NCBI RefSeq assembly: GCF_002139855.1
Contig: NZ_CP018789.1
Span: forward strand, 310,001-374,000
DNA: 64,000 nt
DNA from: Campylobacter porcelli
Lineage (GTDB): Bacteria > Campylobacterota > Campylobacteria > Campylobacterales > Campylobacteraceae
Direction of reading: 5' to 3'
The position numbers were made by a program, and so were the translations under genes. The notes under the pieces are model-generated. The model had not been told where the DNA came from, did no database searches, and was given only the letters and a program-made list of their open reading frames with translations. How positions within the stretch are numbered: position 1 is the first letter of the stretch; the number at the start of each line of letters is the position of its first letter. This document shows positions 30,375-41,067 of the stretch, piece after piece.

Positions 30375-31649
30375 TTGAATATAGATAAAATTCGCCAAAA
30401 TATAATATTAAAAGATGGAATTTACTATTTTGATTGGACTGCTAGCGGGCTTGGGTATTTGCCTATTGAAGATGAGATAAGGCGAGTTTTAAAGACTTAC
30501 GCTAACACTCATAGCGAGTGTAGCCAATGCTCAAATATCACGACAAATTATTATGAAAATGCAAGGGCTGGAATTAAAAGATTACTAAATTTACAAAGCG
30601 ATTTTTTGCTTTTACCATGCGGACAAGGCAGCAGTGCGGCGATCAAAAAATTTCAAGAAATTATGGGAATTTATATTCCACCAGCTACCAAAATGGCGTT
30701 GAATATCAATTTTGATAGTATAAGGCGATCTTTGCCTTTAGTGATTGTTGGGCCATATGAGCACCATAGCAATGAGATTAGCTATAGAAGTGGAGCTTGT
30801 GAAGTGGTGCGAATACCTCTAGCTAGAGATGGCGGATTACACTGGGGGGAGCTAGATAAAATTTTAAAGATTAACGCTAATAGAAAGATTATAATTAGCA
30901 TTAGTGCTGCTTCAAATGTAACTGGGATTAAAACTGATATAAAGGCTATAAATTCCATAGCAAGGCGGTATAATGCTGTAATTGCCATAGACGCTTCAAG
31001 CTTGATAGCGTATGAGAATGTAGATAGCTCTTTGTGTGATGCTATATTTATATCTTCGCATAAATTGCTTGGTGGGGTTGGTGGTTGTGGGATTTTAGCT
31101 ATTAGAAAATCATTATTTAATACAAATTTGCCTACATTTTCAGCTGGTGGAACGGTTAGCTATGTTAGCAAAAAAAGTGTGCGTTATTTAGATGATATAG
31201 AGCAGATAGAAGATGCTGGAACTCCTGCCATTACTCAGCTTATCCGTGCGTATTTGGCTTTTGAGCTTAGAAATCAAGTGGGACTGGAGTTTATCAAAAA
31301 TCAAAAAGATAGGCTGATGAGTAAATTCGAATATGGACTATCTCATATAAAAGGGGTGGTAAATTACGCTCCAAAAGATAAGGAAAAACTCGCTATTTTT
31401 GCTTTTAATATCAAAGGCATATCGCCATTTGATTTAGCTCAAACTCTAAGCTTGAAATTTGGAATTCAAAGTCGTGATGGATGCTCATGTGCTGGACCAT
31501 ATGGACATGATCTTTTAGGGCTTAATGATGATGAACCGCTTAGCTTTAAGCCTGGCTGGTTAAGAGTTAGCCTTCACTGGTCTCATAGCGATGATGATGT
31601 GGATTATCTATTAAGTGCGATTAATCAAGCTAAAAAATATTTAGCTTGA
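30375..31649 (+). CDS. Class V aminotransferase, cysteine-desulfurase-like (SufS/CsdA type)
   Basis: The 424-residue PLP enzyme has the Schiff-base lysine Lys230 in ISSHKLLGGVGGCG and a cysteine-bearing loop RDGCSCAGPYGHDLLGL near the C-terminus, where cysteine desulfurases carry the catalytic Cys. This loop with GP-Y-G-H is found in a Campylobacterota-wide subfamily separate from NifS/IscS, so sulphur transfer is likely but the acceptor is unknown. Start TTG with AGGA about 8 bp upstream. It converges on the AsmA-like gene. Confidence 0.8.
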   Translation: MNIDKIRQNIILKDGIYYFDWTASGLGYLPIEDEIRRVLKTYANTHSECSQCSNITTNYYENARAGIKRLLNLQSDFLLLPCGQGSSAAIKKFQEIMGIYIPPATKMALNINFDSIRRSLPLVIVGPYEHHSNEISYRSGACEVVRIPLARDGGLHWGELDKILKINANRKIIISISAASNVTGIKTDIKAINSIARRYNAVIAIDASSLIAYENVDSSLCDAIFISSHKLLGGVGGCGILAIRKSLFNTNLPTFSAGGTVSYVSKKSVRYLDDIEQIEDAGTPAITQLIRAYLAFELRNQVGLEFIKNQKDRLMSKFEYGLSHIKGVVNYAPKDKEKLAIFAFNIKGISPFDLAQTLSLKFGIQSRDGCSCAGPYGHDLLGLNDDEPLSFKPGWLRVSLHWSHSDDDVDYLLSAINQAKKYLA

Positions 31650-31672
31650 TCTTATCTAAGCTGTAAAATGGC

Positions 31673-34240
31673 TTAGCGATTAAATAAATTTTGAAGGCCA
31701 TTTATGAGATCTTTTGTGCCTTGAGTTTTCTCTTCGTCGCCTTTAAATAGCTTATTTAGTCCACGATCAATCTCTTTTGAAACCTTATCTTTTAGATAGT
31801 TAGAGCTAATAGCATACTTTGGCTGGTCGCTTGTGCCTGTGATATTTACAGCTATATCAGTCTTTTCTAAATTCGCTTTAACTGGGATATTTATAGCTTT
31901 TGAGGCGGTATCTAAACTAGCAGATGTAATATTTATATCTGATTTTTGTGAGCTTAGCAAAGCGTTGAAATTAATCAAATTTTTATCTATTATCCCTTTT
32001 ATATAGCCATCTTTATAGACTTCATTTGTTATATCTTTTTGAATTGTAGCGCTAATTAAATTTGTAAGATCACTCTTAGCTAATTGCCCTTTGGCTATAT
32101 CAGCTTTGAAATCGCCTTTGGAGCTGTTTAGATCGTAATTAGCATTTAAAGTAGCCTCCCCTTCATAAAAAGCACTAAAATCTAAAAATTCCAAAAGCTT
32201 AGCAATCTCAAATTTAGGTAAGGTTAAATTTGCTTTATTATTCCTTATATCTACTTTGAGTTTTGAGCCGATAAAATCGCTATTTAAAGTAGCATTTATA
32301 TTATCATTTATAGAGATTTTACCGCTTGGATTTAGTGAGCCATTTAGCTTCATTCCAGTTAAAAACTCTAGCTTATCTAGCCTTGGAATATCAGCGTTAT
32401 ATATGGCTTCAAGGCTATTTTTATTTATATCATAGCTACCATCAAATTTGTTTATTGTGGCTAAATTTGAATTAATCGTAGTGGCAAAATGGATGGTGGA
32501 ATTGGTAAAAGTGGGTTTGATATGTGCGTTTATGGTGGTATTTTGTGGAAATGTTTTGTTTGTTAGCTCTGTTAAATTTGTCGCATTTAGCACCCCATTT
32601 TCTAGTCTTATCTCGCCCTTGCCATTTAAATTAGCAATATCAATGCTATCAAGATTTAGCTCCCCATTTAACTCCCCGCTTAAAAGTGGCTTTTGACCAA
32701 TCATCAAAAAGAGATTTTGAGCCAAAATATTTTGAATTTTAGCCTTTAATTTGCCATTATCTATATTAGCACTAATCAACCCATCAATAGCCTTAATATC
32801 TAAATTTGCACTTTTTAATGGTAATTTTTGATTATTCAAATCCCCTATTAAATCTGCGTTTATAGCGATTTGACCTGTTAGTTTGGCTCCAGAAATATTG
32901 CCTAATTTAGCAAGGTCTGGTGCTACTATTTGGGTACTAGCTTTTGCGATTTTTTGCGTTAGATTATAGTTTGCATTTAGGCTATTTATATTTAAAATTT
33001 CAGATTTTAAATTCGCGTTTAGATTAGCATCATCGCCCTTTAAATCTGCTTTTATATTTGAGTTAAATGCGATATTTTTATTTATATTTGAGCCAATCAT
33101 CTTATTTAATTCACTAGCATTAAATAGCCCACCATTTATATCTATTTTTATATCTCCAGCTCTTTTATTAGGGTCATTTAACCCTATTATTGTGGCGTTG
33201 CCGTTTATACTTCCATTAGCTAGTGCTGGCATAGATATGAGTTTTAAAAGCTCATTTAATTTAATTTTTTTAATATCTGCTTTTACCTCATTATTTGCCA
33301 TTTTAGCTGTTATTACGCCGCCTAATCCATTAATATCAGCATCTAAAAACTCTAAATTGGCTCCAACTATCTTAGTATTAGCCTTAGCCGTGATCTCTCC
33401 ATGTAGTTTTTGACCGATTATAGGCTCAAGTCTAGCCAAATTTGGAATATTTAAATTTATATCGCTATTTAAGGCATTTTCATCAATATTATATATTGAA
33501 TTTAAAGCTGCGATAACGGCAACTGGCGTGGTAATCACGCTTTTAGCCTTAGCAACTCTACCATCTAAGTTTAAATTTGAGTTTGCTTTTATTGTGAAAT
33601 TTTGTGGCAAATTTACACCATAATCAGCAGCCACTAACTCGCTATTTACTATAGAATTTGGGATATTTAAAGTAGCATTTCCATTGTAATTTCCATCGTT
33701 ACTACCAATATCAGCTATGATATTCATCTTGCCTTTTATATATGGCTTTCCTAATGCTATGGAGCTAATTTGTGCTAGTTCAAGCGATTTGGCATCTAGC
33801 TTTATCTCAACTGGAGCAAAATTGGCAATTCTAGTAGCAAAACGCAAATTTGACCCAACTATCGTCCCACTACCATTAGCAATAAAATTATTAAATTCGC
33901 CTAAAATAGCACCATTTAAGCTTATATTATCTTTAATATCCACCCCAAAACTACTTAAATCGCTTGTGCTAGCGGTGTAGTTAAGGTCTAATTTTTGGGT
34001 AAATAGGCTGTAATTACCATAAATTCTAGCTTTTAAGGCATTATTTACACTAACGGTAATATCAAGAGTGCTGATAGATAGCTTAAACTCATCAAGCCTT
34101 ATATCCATTCCGCTCTTTTGAGATGCTATCTTTTGTATATATGGCTTTGTTATGCTATTTCCAACGCTACTAAAAAGCAGGGTATAAGCAATAGCCAAAA
34201 GCACGGCTAAGCTTCCTAAAATCCAGTATAAAACTCTCAT
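31673..34240 (-). CDS. Large AsmA/TamB-like envelope protein with internal repeats
   Basis: The 855-residue protein has one N-terminal inner-membrane helix (about 4-24) and a long periplasmic part of low-complexity beta strands rich in N, L, I, A and D, as in the AsmA/TamB/YhdP bridge-like lipid transport proteins. At least three roughly 180-residue repeats can be seen, each ending in a G-x-I/F-x-x-x-I-x-x-G-x-L/F-x-x-S/T-x-L-T pattern (around FNASELNKMI, LNATNLTELT and LAKSDLTNLI). Specific function unknown. It stands alone. Confidence 0.75.
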   Translation of the reverse strand: MRVLYWILGSLAVLLAIAYTLLFSSVGNSITKPYIQKIASQKSGMDIRLDEFKLSISTLDITVSVNNALKARIYGNYSLFTQKLDLNYTASTSDLSSFGVDIKDNISLNGAILGEFNNFIANGSGTIVGSNLRFATRIANFAPVEIKLDAKSLELAQISSIALGKPYIKGKMNIIADIGSNDGNYNGNATLNIPNSIVNSELVAADYGVNLPQNFTIKANSNLNLDGRVAKAKSVITTPVAVIAALNSIYNIDENALNSDINLNIPNLARLEPIIGQKLHGEITAKANTKIVGANLEFLDADINGLGGVITAKMANNEVKADIKKIKLNELLKLISMPALANGSINGNATIIGLNDPNKRAGDIKIDINGGLFNASELNKMIGSNINKNIAFNSNIKADLKGDDANLNANLKSEILNINSLNANYNLTQKIAKASTQIVAPDLAKLGNISGAKLTGQIAINADLIGDLNNQKLPLKSANLDIKAIDGLISANIDNGKLKAKIQNILAQNLFLMIGQKPLLSGELNGELNLDSIDIANLNGKGEIRLENGVLNATNLTELTNKTFPQNTTINAHIKPTFTNSTIHFATTINSNLATINKFDGSYDINKNSLEAIYNADIPRLDKLEFLTGMKLNGSLNPSGKISINDNINATLNSDFIGSKLKVDIRNNKANLTLPKFEIAKLLEFLDFSAFYEGEATLNANYDLNSSKGDFKADIAKGQLAKSDLTNLISATIQKDITNEVYKDGYIKGIIDKNLINFNALLSSQKSDINITSASLDTASKAINIPVKANLEKTDIAVNITGTSDQPKYAISSNYLKDKVSKEIDRGLNKLFKGDEEKTQGTKDLINGLQNLFNR

Positions 34241-34385
34241 CTAAATTCCTTAAAAAAATTTATTTAATTATACTCAAATCTAGCTTAATAAATTAAATTT
34301 GCTAGTTATAGAGAAATTTTATTAAGCTTGAGTGGATTAGACTAAATGTTTTTGATAATTTTTATTTAAATTTGGGGTAAATTTA

Positions 34386-34414
34386 TTGACATATATATAA
34401 AATTATGATATATT
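34386..34414 (+). promoter_or_regulatory. Sigma-70 promoter of groESL
   Basis: TTGACA (34386-34391), a 17-bp spacer and TATATT (34409-34414) give a near-consensus promoter. The CIRCE operator begins 1 bp downstream of the -10 box. Confidence 0.75.
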
Positions 34415-34415
34415 T

Positions 34416-34442
34416 TCATCACTCAAATATATAGAGTGCTAA
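34416..34442 (+). promoter_or_regulatory. CIRCE operator (HrcA binding site)
   Basis: The right arm GAGTGCTAA (34434-34442) is a perfect CIRCE half. The left arm TCATCACTC (34416-34424) matches TTAGCACTC at 7 of 9 positions, with the canonical 9-bp spacer. Position at the transcription start of groESL is as expected for HrcA repression. Confidence 0.88.
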
Positions 34443-34477
34443 TTTTTAAGACAAATCATATAAACGAAAGGATAGAG

Positions 34478-34741
34478 ATGAATTTTGAGCCATTAGGCAA
34501 GCGTGTGCTTGTAGAGAGGGAAGAAGAGCTTAAAACTACAGCTTCAGGTATTATCATTCCAGATAATGCTTCTAAAGAAAAACCAAGTCAAGGTAAAGTT
34601 GTAGCTGTTAGCAAAGAAGCAGAGGGTCTTAGCGTAGGTGATACGGTTGTATTTGCTAAATATAGCGGTAGCGAAATTACGCTTAATGATAAAAAATATC
34701 TAGTTTTAAATACAGAAGATATTTTAGGAATTATAAAATAA
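34478..34741 (+). CDS. groES: Co-chaperonin GroES
   Basis: The 87-residue protein starts [16 protein letters not shown] and has the mobile-loop region [19 protein letters not shown]. The ATG at 34478 is preceded by AAAGGA; an upstream in-frame reading from 34436 would begin inside the CIRCE arm and lacks a ribosome-binding site. GroES caps GroEL. The gene is heat-shock regulated through the CIRCE site and followed by groEL 14 bp later. Confidence 0.97.
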   Translation: MNFEPLGKRVLVEREEELKTTASGIIIPDNASKEKPSQGKVVAVSKEAEGLSVGDTVVFAKYSGSEITLNDKKYLVLNTEDILGIIK

Positions 34742-34752
34742 TAAAAGGATAA

Positions 34753-36393
<1,641 letters not shown>

Positions 36394-36400
36394 GCCCGAT

Positions 36401-36423
36401 TTGGCAGCCTTTTTGGCTGTCAA
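36401..36423 (+). terminator. Rho-independent terminator of groESL
   Basis: TTGGCAGCC (36401-36409) pairs with GGCTGTCAA (36415-36423, one G-U) around a T5 loop; T-rich DNA follows. Confidence 0.75.
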
Positions 36424-37046
36424 ATTTATATAAATTTTTATATAATTCAGATTTTTAACACAATTAAATCATAAATTCTATCATTAACACAACTTAATTC
36501 TTATTTACTCATCGTAACAAAACAAATATATTGAAATTGGATTTTAAAGATTAAATTTGATAATTTTTACGGCAAAAAGTATGCTTAGTATCGATATAAT
36601 TTATTTTTTATTATAACTTCGCAGTGGAGCTAAGCTCCACCCACTTGACCCCGCACTCTTGCGCTTTGTACTCTTTTTGAGAAGGTTCCTGCAAAACCAG
36701 CGAATGCGACCCCTTTAGGGGTGGTTTCCTTGAGTGGGGTTACCTATGCTTTTTGGCTCACTAGTAAAACTAGTTTCGCCACGCTCTACTGAAGTCCCCA
36801 CAATGGGGTACCCCTTATTAAAATCCATGGCGTAATCCACCCATTAAAAGCCTTTTAAGATTGTTATTCTACGCACAGATTTAATAAAATTTGTAATTTC
36901 TAAAATGCTTTTAGTTATTACTAGCGAAGTATTTAATGTGAAGTATGGTAGCCTTTAATAACCAAAATACTCATTAAAATATCCTAAAAATAATCTTTTA
37001 ATTTTTAAAATTTTATCTAAATTTATCAAAAATTAAGCTTAGATTA
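36424..37046. other. Non-coding region with palindromes, left flank of the autotransporter gene
   Basis: I see no credible gene in these 620 bp. The first 190 bp and last 180 bp are AT-rich. The middle (36615-36860) is more GC-rich and full of short palindromes: GTGGAGC/GCTCCAC (36624-36640), ACCCC/GGGGT (36709-36722), ACTAGT pairs (36760-36774) and AAGTCCCC...GGGGTACCCC (36792-36814). Several of these recur on the other side of the autotransporter gene. Confidence 0.6.
36615..36690 (-). repeat. Left copy of inverted flanking repeats
   Basis: 36615-36640 is the reverse complement (25 of 26 bases by eye) of 39392-39417 and nearly so of 39212-39237. 36652-36690 is the reverse complement, with several mismatches, of 39727-39766 (shared core CTTTTTGAGAAGGTTCCT versus its counterpart). 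The two blocks are in the mirror order expected for an inverted repeat bracketing the 3-kb autotransporter island. Confidence 0.65.
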
Positions 37047-37048
37047 AT

Positions 37049-37063
37049 GGGGGGGGGTATAAT
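37049..37063 (+). promoter_or_regulatory. G9 tract abutting a TATAAT -10 box (phase-variable promoter candidate)
   Basis: Nine Gs (37049-37057) are followed directly by a perfect TATAAT (37058-37063). An AAGGAG site (37088-37093) and the GTG start (37098) follow at distances expected for a short leader. The tract occupies the -35/-10 spacer, so slippage would change spacer length and thus transcription. Poly-G of this length is the usual substrate of phase variation in Campylobacter, though mostly known inside genes. Confidence 0.65.
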
Positions 37064-37097
37064 GCCTACCTTGAATTTAAATCATATAAGGAGAATT

Positions 37098-38978
37098 GTG
37101 AAAATATCAAAAATTGTAAGTATGGCAATAATTAGCTTTGGTCTAGATAGCTCACTTTATGCCAATACCCCTAAAACGATGATGTGCCGTCTTTATGGAT
37201 TGGAGTGTATTAATTTTGATATAACCACCATAGATAGTAGCGCAAGTAAGGATATTAGGAGTAAAATCGAACAATACATAGATAAAATGGAAAAAATCCA
37301 TGAATACTCTGATGTAAGGGCTCTTGGCGAGGCTTTAATAATATGGCATAGCACCCTTAAATACTTTGGCGATAAGCTAAATATAGATACAAATTCGCAT
37401 AGGGAGTTTTTATTAAGCCAAGCATGGGAAGCTTTACACCCAGATGAAAAAGCAAATATAACCTACGCAATACAAAATATATATGATCATATTACTGGAG
37501 ATAAAAAATTAGATATAGGCGATCTTGACTATGATCCAAAAAATCCATCTAATGTATATGATATTCCAAGAATAGCGCAAGAAATATTTAATAATTCAAT
37601 TAAAAAATTAGAAGCCTTGGGTAATGAGACAATCAAAGATGTGATTAGTGGATTGGAAAGACCTACAACTCCAGCAACTAACCCAAGCAATAATTAAAAT
37701 TCAAATAACCAAAATGGTGGTGGAAATTCAGCCGCAGCAAATAACCAAGAGAGCAATACAAACACAAATGAAAGTGCTAGTAACCAAAACTCAACTAATC
37801 AAAACAATAACCCAACCAACAATGAAAATTCAGCTAACCAAAATAACACCACAACCCAAGTTAATCCAACCAATAACACAGATGAAATTCCTAAAGAAGT
37901 ACAAGATGCGATCGATGATATTATCGAAGAGATTAACACCGCCATCAAAGAACTACAATCTTTAGAGAAAAACTCAATCCAAAACTCCCTTGAAGCATTA
38001 AAGCTAAATACAAATATAAACTCTATAATAAGCTTAAGTAAAAATGCTCTTGATGCTAGGGTTATATCTTTATTAAATCCAAATAATAGTAGTATGGCTC
38101 TAGCCTCAGCTATAAAAAACCTTGATGGGGTAGAGTTTGCCTCTTGTGATGATGAGGCTTTAGCTTGTATGATTAGAGACTATACAAAGAGATTTGAAAC
38201 TAATAATAATCTATGGGCTAATATCTTAGGAGCTAAAGCATATTTAAAAAATAGCCCAGATACTAAGATATATGGTTTTATATTTGGATATGATTATGCA
38301 TTTGATAGTGATATAGTTGGAGTATTCTTTAGCTATGCTAAAGCAAAAAGCAGTGGAGATAATATAGTAAATAGTAGTGATAACTACCAACTTGGTATCT
38401 ACTCAAAAAGCTTCTTTGGAAATTCAGAACTAGATAGTAAAATCTACTATGGAATTAGTAAGAGTGATTATAGCAAGAATGTATTAAATAGTATCTACAC
38501 AGCTGATTATGATACTAATTTTGCTGGGATTGAGCTAGAGTATGGATATGTATTTGATACTAATAATATATTTATAAAGCCACTTATTGGACTAAATTAT
38601 AATTATATAAAAACAAAAGATTTTAATGAGAGTGGAGATATAAACTTACACTATAATAAAACAACTAATAAAAACGCCACTGCTAAATTAGGAGTTGAGC
38701 TTAGAAAATACTATGATGAGTATAGCTACTTCTATTTCAAACCAGCCCTTGAGAGAGATATATACAAAAGTGGCACAGATAGTGTAGCAAATTTCGTAGG
38801 AAATGAGTATAGTATAATAAGTCAAGCTGATGAGAAAAAACACACCTATATAAACACAACCTTAGGTGCTGAAGTATCTCTAAATAACTCATTTAGCATA
38901 AATGCCAACATAGGAGCAAAACTAAGAAATAATGAGAAAATCTATAATGGAACACTAGGGGTTAAGTATAAGTTTTAA
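37098..38978 (+). pseudogene. Autotransporter (type Va) interrupted by one in-frame TAA
   Basis: Reading from the GTG at 37098 (AAGGAG upstream) gives a signal peptide (about 1-22, ending SSLYA), a mostly helical passenger with little beta-helix character, and a TAA at codon 200 (37695-37697). The same frame then stays open to 38978: an Asn/Gln-rich linker, a helical stretch, and a roughly 280-residue beta-barrel from about 38165 ending in KYKF, the terminal Phe signal for BAM. The TAA sits in an N-x-Q-type repeat where CAA would fit, so a single C-to-T change explains it. It is a fresh nonsense mutation or a readthrough site. Upstream ATGs at 37047 and 37062 overlap the G tract and -10 box and are unlikely starts. 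Confidence 0.8.
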
Positions 38979-39003
38979 TTTAAAATAAATAGATAAAAAG
39001 AAA

Positions 39004-39021
39004 ACTGAGCTATAGCTCAGT
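39004..39021 (+). terminator. Rho-independent terminator after the autotransporter gene
   Basis: ACTGAGCTATAGCTCAGT is perfectly self-complementary and followed by TTTT. Confidence 0.8.
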
Positions 39022-39028
39022 TTTTATA

Positions 39029-39078
39029 AAATAAAAATGCCAAACTGGGAAGGGGCTCTGATTTTTAAGGGATAGGGA
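39029..39078 (+). repeat. Direct repeat A, copy 1
   Basis: The segment beginning AAATAAAAATGCCAAACTGG recurs as 39492-39544 (AAATGCCAAATTGGGAAGGG) with scattered differences. Both are non-coding. Confidence 0.55.
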
Positions 39079-39093
39079 AAACCCATTTTTACC

Positions 39094-39147
39094 TACTTTT
39101 AACGCACGAACGAAGTCCGTGCTAAAGTAGCAAATACTAAAGTCCCC
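39094..39147 (+). repeat. 53-bp inverted repeat, left arm
   Basis: 39094-39147 is the near-perfect reverse complement of 39551-39602. Each arm also holds its own inner palindrome (GCACGAAC...GTCCGTGC). The arms are about 400 bp apart and enclose direct repeats B and part of C. No coding sequence is seen between them. Confidence 0.7.
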
Positions 39148-39180
39148 ATAAATGGGGTACCCCACTTGTGGGGCTTCAGG

Positions 39181-39240
39181 TGGGTCAAGGGAGCGTAGCT
39201 TCTTGTCGCAAAGTGGAGCTTTGCTCCACTGCGAAGTTAA
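39181..39240 (+). repeat. 60-bp direct repeat B, copy 1
   Basis: This 60-bp block matches 39361-39420 at 55 of 60 positions. It contains GGGAGCGTAGCT and the palindrome GTGGAGC-TTT-GCTCCAC, followed by TGCGAAGTTAA. The differences in copy 2 partly keep the pairing (CTTC to CCTC), which suggests the hairpin is the conserved element. Confidence 0.75.
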
Positions 39241-39244
39241 AAAT

Positions 39245-39320
39245 AGTTTCCCCTGCCCCTTAAAGAAAAGAATTTAAAAAAGTTTGTCGCAAAGACTAGC
39301 TTGGCTCTAGTGAAGTTAAA
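39245..39320 (+). repeat. About 76-bp direct repeat C, copy 1
   Basis: AGTTTCCCCTG...TAAAGAAAAGAATTTAAAAA...CTAGCTTGGCTCTAG recurs at 39647-39723 with about seven differences and a 1-bp indel. The inner CTAGCTTGGCTCTAG differs from the second copy at only one or two bases. Confidence 0.7.
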
Positions 39321-39360
39321 CCATAATTTCATTCGCATTTGTCGGATGGATAACTTTAGG

Positions 39361-39420
39361 TGGGTTAAGGGAGCGTAGCTCCCTGTCGCAAAGTGGGGCT
39401 TAGCTCCACTGCGAAGTTAA
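39361..39420 (+). repeat. 60-bp direct repeat B, copy 2
   Basis: Second copy of 39181-39240, exactly 180 bp downstream. Here the first stem is a perfect GGGAGC-GTA-GCTCCC hairpin. Confidence 0.75.
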
Positions 39421-39550
39421 AAATAAGTGGCTTACGCCACAAAATTTTCGCAACAAAAAACTCGAAGGAGTTTTTGGCGAAAATTTGGAGTAAAAATAAA
39501 AATGCCAAATTGGGAAGGGACCCAGATCTTAAGGGTAACCTTACGCAGTA

Positions 39551-39602
39551 GGGACTTTAGTGTTTGCTACTTTAGCACGGACTTGTTCGTGCGTTAAAAG
39601 TA
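39551..39602 (-). repeat. 53-bp inverted repeat, right arm
   Basis: Reverse complement of 39094-39147 with a few mismatches. Confidence 0.7.
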
Positions 39603-39646
39603 GATAAAAAATAGGATAGGGGAAACTGTTTTGGCTTTCAAATTTT

Positions 39647-39766
39647 AGTTTCCCCTGTCCTTTAAAGAAAAGAATTTAAAAAACTTTGGTCGCAAAGATT
39701 AGCTTGGCTCTAGCGAAGTAAAAATAGGAACTTTCTCAAAGAGAGTGTAAAGCATAAGAGTAACGC
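39647..39766 (+). repeat. Direct repeat C copy 2 and right copy of the island-flanking inverted repeat
   Basis: 39647-39723 is copy 2 of repeat C. 39727-39766 is the imperfect reverse complement of 36651-36690 on the left side of the autotransporter island. The rest of 39767-39979 is AT-rich and I see nothing in it. Confidence 0.6.
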
Positions 39767-39979
39767 ATGTTTTAATAGCAAAATCCTTAAGAGTGTTATG
39801 TATAGATTTTTACTTATGCTTTTTATAATGGTAATTGTTTAGATTATAATAGTAGTTAAAGGTTTTATATATACACTTATTGGCATTATTTTTACTATTA
39901 AATTTAATAATTATATTAAGATTAGCATAAATAAATTTTATTATTTTTTAAAATATTTGTATATAAAATTTAGTAAAAG

Positions 39980-40003
39980 AGCCACTTAAATTAATAAGTG
40001 GCT
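39980..40003 (-). terminator. Rho-independent terminator of trxB
   Basis: On the minus strand AGCCACTTA pairs perfectly with TAAGTGGCT around a 6-nt loop and is followed by CTTTTACT. It lies 6 bp after the trxB stop. Confidence 0.75.
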
Positions 40004-40009
40004 TTAATG

Positions 40010-40948
40010 CTAATGTAAGCTCTCAATATAGCTCATCGCACTAAGTGCGGCTACAGCACCATCAGCAGCTGCACTAACTACTTGTTTAGGTGCATCTTGT
40101 CTTAAATCTCCTGCGGCAAATAGCCCTGGAGTTGAAGTTTGCATTTTTAGATCTACTTTGACTTGACCAGTAGGCAAAATATCGCAAATAAATTTATCTC
40201 CATCTTTTAAAACTTCATTTCTTACATTTAACCCAACAAATGTAAATATTCCAGGAACGACTAAATCTCTTATACTTCCATCATTTAATTTAATCTTAAC
40301 GCCCTTTACGCCAGCTACGCTATCGCCATATACCTCTTCTATTGTAGCGTTTAAGATTAACTCTATTTTCTCATTTTTCTTAACTTTTTCAACAGAGCTT
40401 GGAGCTGCTCTAAATGTATCACGGCGATGGATTAAATAGACTTTTGAACAAATTCTTGATAGATACTCAGCTTCTTCAATAGCAGTATCGCCACCGCCTA
40501 AAACTGCCACTTCTTTATTTTTATAAAAAAATCCATCACAAGTAGCACAAGTGCTAACTCCCTTACCAAAAAATTCATTTTCGCCTTTAAATCCAGCTCT
40601 TTTTGGAGTTGAGCCTGTGCAGACAATCACCGCTTTTGCCTCTTCTGTTTTGCCACCTTCTAAGGTAATAGTAAAGCTACCATCGCTATTTTTAGATACT
40701 TTTTCTACTCCAGCCATCTCATGCCTTAGACCAAATCTTGTGCATTGCTCAAGCCATGGAGCCATAAAACTCATACCATCCATTACGGTTGCTACGCCAG
40801 GGTAGTTTTCCATCTCAGAGCTACTGGTGATTTGACCGCCAGGCATTCCTTTTTCAAACATTACGACATTTTTTAACCCACCACGAGTAGCATAAAGCCC
40901 TGCACTAAGACCAGCTGGTCCCCCACCTATTATAGCTACATCTAACAT
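40010..40948 (-). CDS. trxB: Thioredoxin reductase
   Basis: The 312-residue NADPH/FAD enzyme reduces thioredoxin. It shows an FAD-binding [18 protein letters not shown] start, the redox disulphide CATC in [10 protein letters not shown], an NADPH fold [17 protein letters not shown] and [10 protein letters not shown] near the end. The length is typical. It follows trxA on the minus strand after 119 bp that hold a small hairpin (AGGGGCT/AGCCCCT, 41046-41062) without a T run. Confidence 0.96.
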   Translation of the reverse strand: MLDVAIIGGGPAGLSAGLYATRGGLKNVVMFEKGMPGGQITSSSEMENYPGVATVMDGMSFMAPWLEQCTRFGLRHEMAGVEKVSKNSDGSFTITLEGGKTEEAKAVIVCTGSTPKRAGFKGENEFFGKGVSTCATCDGFFYKNKEVAVLGGGDTAIEEAEYLSRICSKVYLIHRRDTFRAAPSSVEKVKKNEKIELILNATIEEVYGDSVAGVKGVKIKLNDGSIRDLVVPGIFTFVGLNVRNEVLKDGDKFICDILPTGQVKVDLKMQTSTPGLFAAGDLRQDAPKQVVSAAADGAVAALSAMSYIESLH

Positions 40949-41067
40949 AGTTTCTCCTAATTTTAAATTTATATCTATATAATATTTACAGATATTACAT
41001 AAAAATAAATTTGATATAAAAGAATGATTTGAATTGAAGTGAGTTAGGGGCTTACAGCCCCTGTTAA

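Noticed and set aside
37047-37097. ATG at 37047 or 37062 as the autotransporter start, giving an N-terminus encoded by the G tract
   Set aside because: No ribosome-binding site precedes them, the 37062 ATG overlaps the TATAAT, and the GTG at 37098 has AAGGAG and begins a proper signal peptide.
37648-37965. A 105-residue reading frame rich in Q, T and I overlapping the autotransporter linker
   Set aside because: It is the alternate frame of the Asn/Gln-rich linker, without a ribosome-binding site; the main frame continues past the TAA into the barrel.
36615-39766. Autotransporter island as a composite transposon
   Set aside because: There is no transposase, resolvase or target-site duplication visible, and the flanking inverted blocks are imperfect and unequal.
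39767-39979. Possible small gene or tRNA before trxB
   Set aside because: No cloverleaf, no ribosome-binding site with a sensible reading frame; the segment is AT-rich only.
41046-41062. Terminator between trxA and trxB
   Set aside because: The AGGGGCT/AGCCCCT hairpin is not followed by a T run on the minus strand, so I mention it only under trxB.
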